NCBI GenBank assembly: GCA_018399295.1
Contig: JAGYOO010000063.1
Coordinates: 1 to 7,519, forward strand
From: Candidatus Omnitrophota bacterium
Lineage (GTDB): Bacteria > Omnitrophota > Gorgyraeia > B26-G9
DNA length: 7,519 bases
Reading direction: 5' to 3'
The position numbers were made by a program, and so were the translations under genes. Position 1 is the first letter of the stretch. Every line of letters begins with the position of its first letter. Positions 6,135-7,519 of this stretch are shown one piece after another. A model generated the notes under the pieces. That model saw nothing but the letters and a program-made list of their open reading frames with translations. It made no database searches and had not been told where the DNA came from.

Positions 6135-7343
6135 TTACATGTACCGAATAACACCCCCGGACGGAATCTCCTTAAACTGTGGGGCAAGCTTAGCCCGCGG
6201 ACGTCCGAAACATATTCCCATGGTCTCATGCAAAGCGACCTCGTCCAAATCGACATGACGCTGTTTAATCGCTTCCGATGTCTTCATGTAACGCACTTCC
6301 TTACCCTTAATATCCACCACGGTAACTCCCGCGATACCCGCCTTCAGAAGGAGGACCGCCGCCGCGCCGGCTTCTTTACCAAAATTTACGTCATAAGCAG
6401 AGGAATTTCCGGCCCGGACAAGATGTCCGAGGTGAACCTCACGGACCTCCGGGATTTCATATAACTTCGGCACAAACATATTGGTGCGCTGCATGAATTC
6501 TTTAATCCCAGCATCGGACTTAAACCTGCGGGTCAACTCCTGACAGACATACTTACCGGCTCCCGCGAGCTTCTTGTGCCCAAAAGCATCAACTCCAGCT
6601 GACTCATCGTAAAGTTCTTCTCCGTTAGCGTTTTTAATCCCTTCGGCAACCATAATCAAATAGGTTCCCGCCCGGACATCACTTTGTTCGATCCGGCGGA
6701 TAAATCTTTTCTTCGCGTGCTCGTAGACCGCGTTGAAATCGATCGGAACTTCGGGAATAAGAATGGCATCGGAATCAGCCGCGATGCCGCCGCGAAAAGC
6801 GGTGTGCCCGGCGTAACGCCCGAATACCTCGACGACGATCAGACGATTGTGGGTTCTTCCGGTAGTTTTCAGGTCTTCGCCAAAACTGGCGATCCGGTTT
6901 ATAGTCGAATCCGCGCCAACAGAATATGTCTGCAGATCCATGTCCATCGTTTTCGGCGCGTGCACGCATTTGATGCCGTTCTCAAGCAGATCAACGACTA
7001 CACTGCCGGTGTCGTCTCCGCCGCTGATAACCAGTCCGTCGATCTCAAACTTGGCCAGACCTTCCTTGATCCTCTCGTACTTTTTCGGATCATCAATTCT
7101 CTTGATCTTGACCCGGGAATGACCGGCCTCAGACCCGGCCGGATTGGCCTGAACCTGATCCACCCGTTCCGGAGCAAGCTCTACCAGAGAGTCGAAATCC
7201 TTCAGATTATATAATCCAGCGTACCCATTCGGAATCACGTAACATTTCATTCCATTTCGATGGGCCATTTGAGCGGTTCCCTTAACAACCGCGTTAAGAC
7301 CGCCACAGTCACCGCCGCTGGTGATTACACCGATATTTTTCAC
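6135..7343 (-). CDS. pfp: 6-phosphofructokinase, probably diphosphate-dependent, divergent
   Basis: This 402-residue cytoplasmic enzyme of the PfkA superfamily phosphorylates fructose-6-phosphate at carbon 1 (reversible if diphosphate is the donor). The N-terminal phosphoryl-donor loop reads SGGDCGGLNA (9-18), a form close to the GGDCPGLNA of the actinobacterial-type group. GGDDT (108-112) has Asp111 at the position where ATP enzymes carry Gly (E. coli Gly104), and Lys131 in APKT stands where ATP enzymes have Gly (E. coli Gly124). This pair is the established signature of diphosphate enzymes. Catalytic Asp134 and Asp136 are kept, but the motif is TMDMD, not TIDND. Also unusual are VFGRYAG (173-179) for the common MGR.xG and LGHLVRAG (305-312) for the usual LGHxQRGG; Arg176 and Arg310 remain. 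The start is GTG at 7343-7341, chosen because AAAGGAGGA (7349-7357, minus) lies 5 bases upstream. The cofactor call is inferred from two residues only. Confidence 0.88.
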   Translation of the reverse strand: MKNIGVITSGGDCGGLNAVVKGTAQMAHRNGMKCYVIPNGYAGLYNLKDFDSLVELAPERVDQVQANPAGSEAGHSRVKIKRIDDPKKYERIKEGLAKFEIDGLVISGGDDTGSVVVDLLENGIKCVHAPKTMDMDLQTYSVGADSTINRIASFGEDLKTTGRTHNRLIVVEVFGRYAGHTAFRGGIAADSDAILIPEVPIDFNAVYEHAKKRFIRRIEQSDVRAGTYLIMVAEGIKNANGEELYDESAGVDAFGHKKLAGAGKYVCQELTRRFKSDAGIKEFMQRTNMFVPKLYEIPEVREVHLGHLVRAGNSSAYDVNFGKEAGAAAVLLLKAGIAGVTVVDIKGKEVRYMKTSEAIKQRHVDLDEVALHETMGICFGRPRAKLAPQFKEIPSGGVIRYM

Positions 7344-7348
7344 CTAAA

Positions 7349-7357
7349 TCCTCCTTT
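7349..7357 (-). promoter_or_regulatory. Ribosome binding site supporting the GTG start of the phosphofructokinase
   Basis: On the minus strand AAAGGAGGA ends 5 bases before GTG (7343-7341). The protein begins directly with the first strand and the donor loop (KNIGVITSGGD), as expected for the family, so the GTG start is well supported. Confidence 0.85.
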
Positions 7358-7391
7358 TGTTACTTGGAATCCACTAATTTATTAAGATTAA

Positions 7392-7420
7392 ATAATAACA
7401 GAAGAGTGGCATTATTTCAA
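7392..7420 (-). promoter_or_regulatory. Sigma-70 type promoter of the phosphofructokinase gene
   Basis: On the minus strand TTGAAA (7420-7415, 5 of 6 consensus bases) is followed after exactly 17 bases by TATTAT (7397-7392, 5 of 6). Transcription would start near 7385, giving a leader of about 40 bases before the GTG at 7343. The region is AT-rich, which makes chance matches more likely, but both boxes and the spacing agree. Confidence 0.65.
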
Positions 7421-7436
7421 GTGATTCGACTCACTT
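7419..7436. promoter_or_regulatory. 18-bp imperfect palindrome at the -35 box, candidate operator
   Basis: AAGTGATTCGACTCACTT has perfect 6-bp arms (AAGTGA / TCACTT) around a TCGA-centred core; 16 of 18 bases are symmetrical. It overlaps the first two bases of the proposed -35 element and extends upstream of it. This is where a dimeric regulator could block or recruit RNA polymerase. No regulator gene is in the window, and the motif is not one I can name. Confidence 0.45.
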
Positions 7437-7519
7437 TGTTGGCTCAGCATAAATAAAGGACAGAGAGAAAAGATAAAAATTTGATTATAGGATTAAGATT
7501 GATTAATCTGATTATTCCG
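7437..7519. other. AT-rich intergenic edge with repeated GATT
   Basis: No gene is visible here. GATT occurs five times in the last 40 bases (7483, 7491, 7497, 7501, 7510), and AGATT/AATCT (7496-7500 and 7505-7509) form a small hairpin with a 4-base loop. It may belong to the upstream region of a gene beyond the window, but nothing firm can be assigned. Confidence 0.35.

Noticed and set aside
6132..6464. Plus-strand open frame of 110 codons over the end of the phosphofructokinase gene
   Set aside because: It lies in antisense to a well-supported enzyme, starts beside the terminator, has no ribosome binding site, and its translation shows no recognisable pattern.
6684..7214. Plus-strand open frame of 176 codons opposite the phosphofructokinase gene
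   Set aside because: It is a mirror of the conserved coding frame on the minus strand, which carries all the family motifs; the plus-strand product has no family features.

Overview
The window reads as a stretch of chromosome from a Gram-negative (diderm) bacterium of moderate GC content. Three separate lipobox-type signal peptides, an LpoB-family protein and a companion outer-membrane-type lipoprotein support the diderm assignment. The combination of a DUF3568-type lipoprotein, an LpoB/COG3014 pair, a family-35 phosphorylase and a phosphofructokinase with diphosphate-type signatures recalls uncultured lineages such as Omnitrophota, or deltaproteobacteria-like groups. That lineage call is an impression from the protein sequences; no search was run. 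I see no mobile element, CRISPR array, tRNA or rRNA.

Layout. Positions 2-292 hold the C-terminal end of a citrate synthase (+ strand), cut by the window edge. After a 124-bp gap containing a perfect 10-bp inverted repeat comes a YjbQ-family protein (417-833, +). A near-consensus sigma-70 promoter (842-870) then starts what looks like a five-gene operon. It contains an LpoB-family lipoprotein (890-1495), a large COG3014-like lipoprotein (1554-2918), a 78-residue unrecognised protein (2932-3168), glycogen/maltodextrin phosphorylase (3197-5674) and a small DUF3568-like lipoprotein (5691-6077). A strong symmetrical terminator (6089-6125) closes the operon. It also serves the convergent phosphofructokinase gene (6135-7343, -), which has its own near-consensus promoter (7392-7420, -) overlapped by an 18-bp imperfect palindrome. 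The right edge (7437-7519) is AT-rich, with several GATT repeats and no gene.

How the genes may work together. Phosphorylase releases glucose-1-phosphate from storage glucan. After isomerisation this feeds the phosphofructokinase step encoded next door, and citrate synthase marks the entry to the TCA cycle, so the window is rich in central carbon metabolism. The unexpected part is that phosphorylase sits between envelope lipoproteins, one of them related to the activators of peptidoglycan synthases. The co-transcription is inferred from spacing, promoter and terminator. A functional link between glucan breakdown and wall growth is only a hypothesis.
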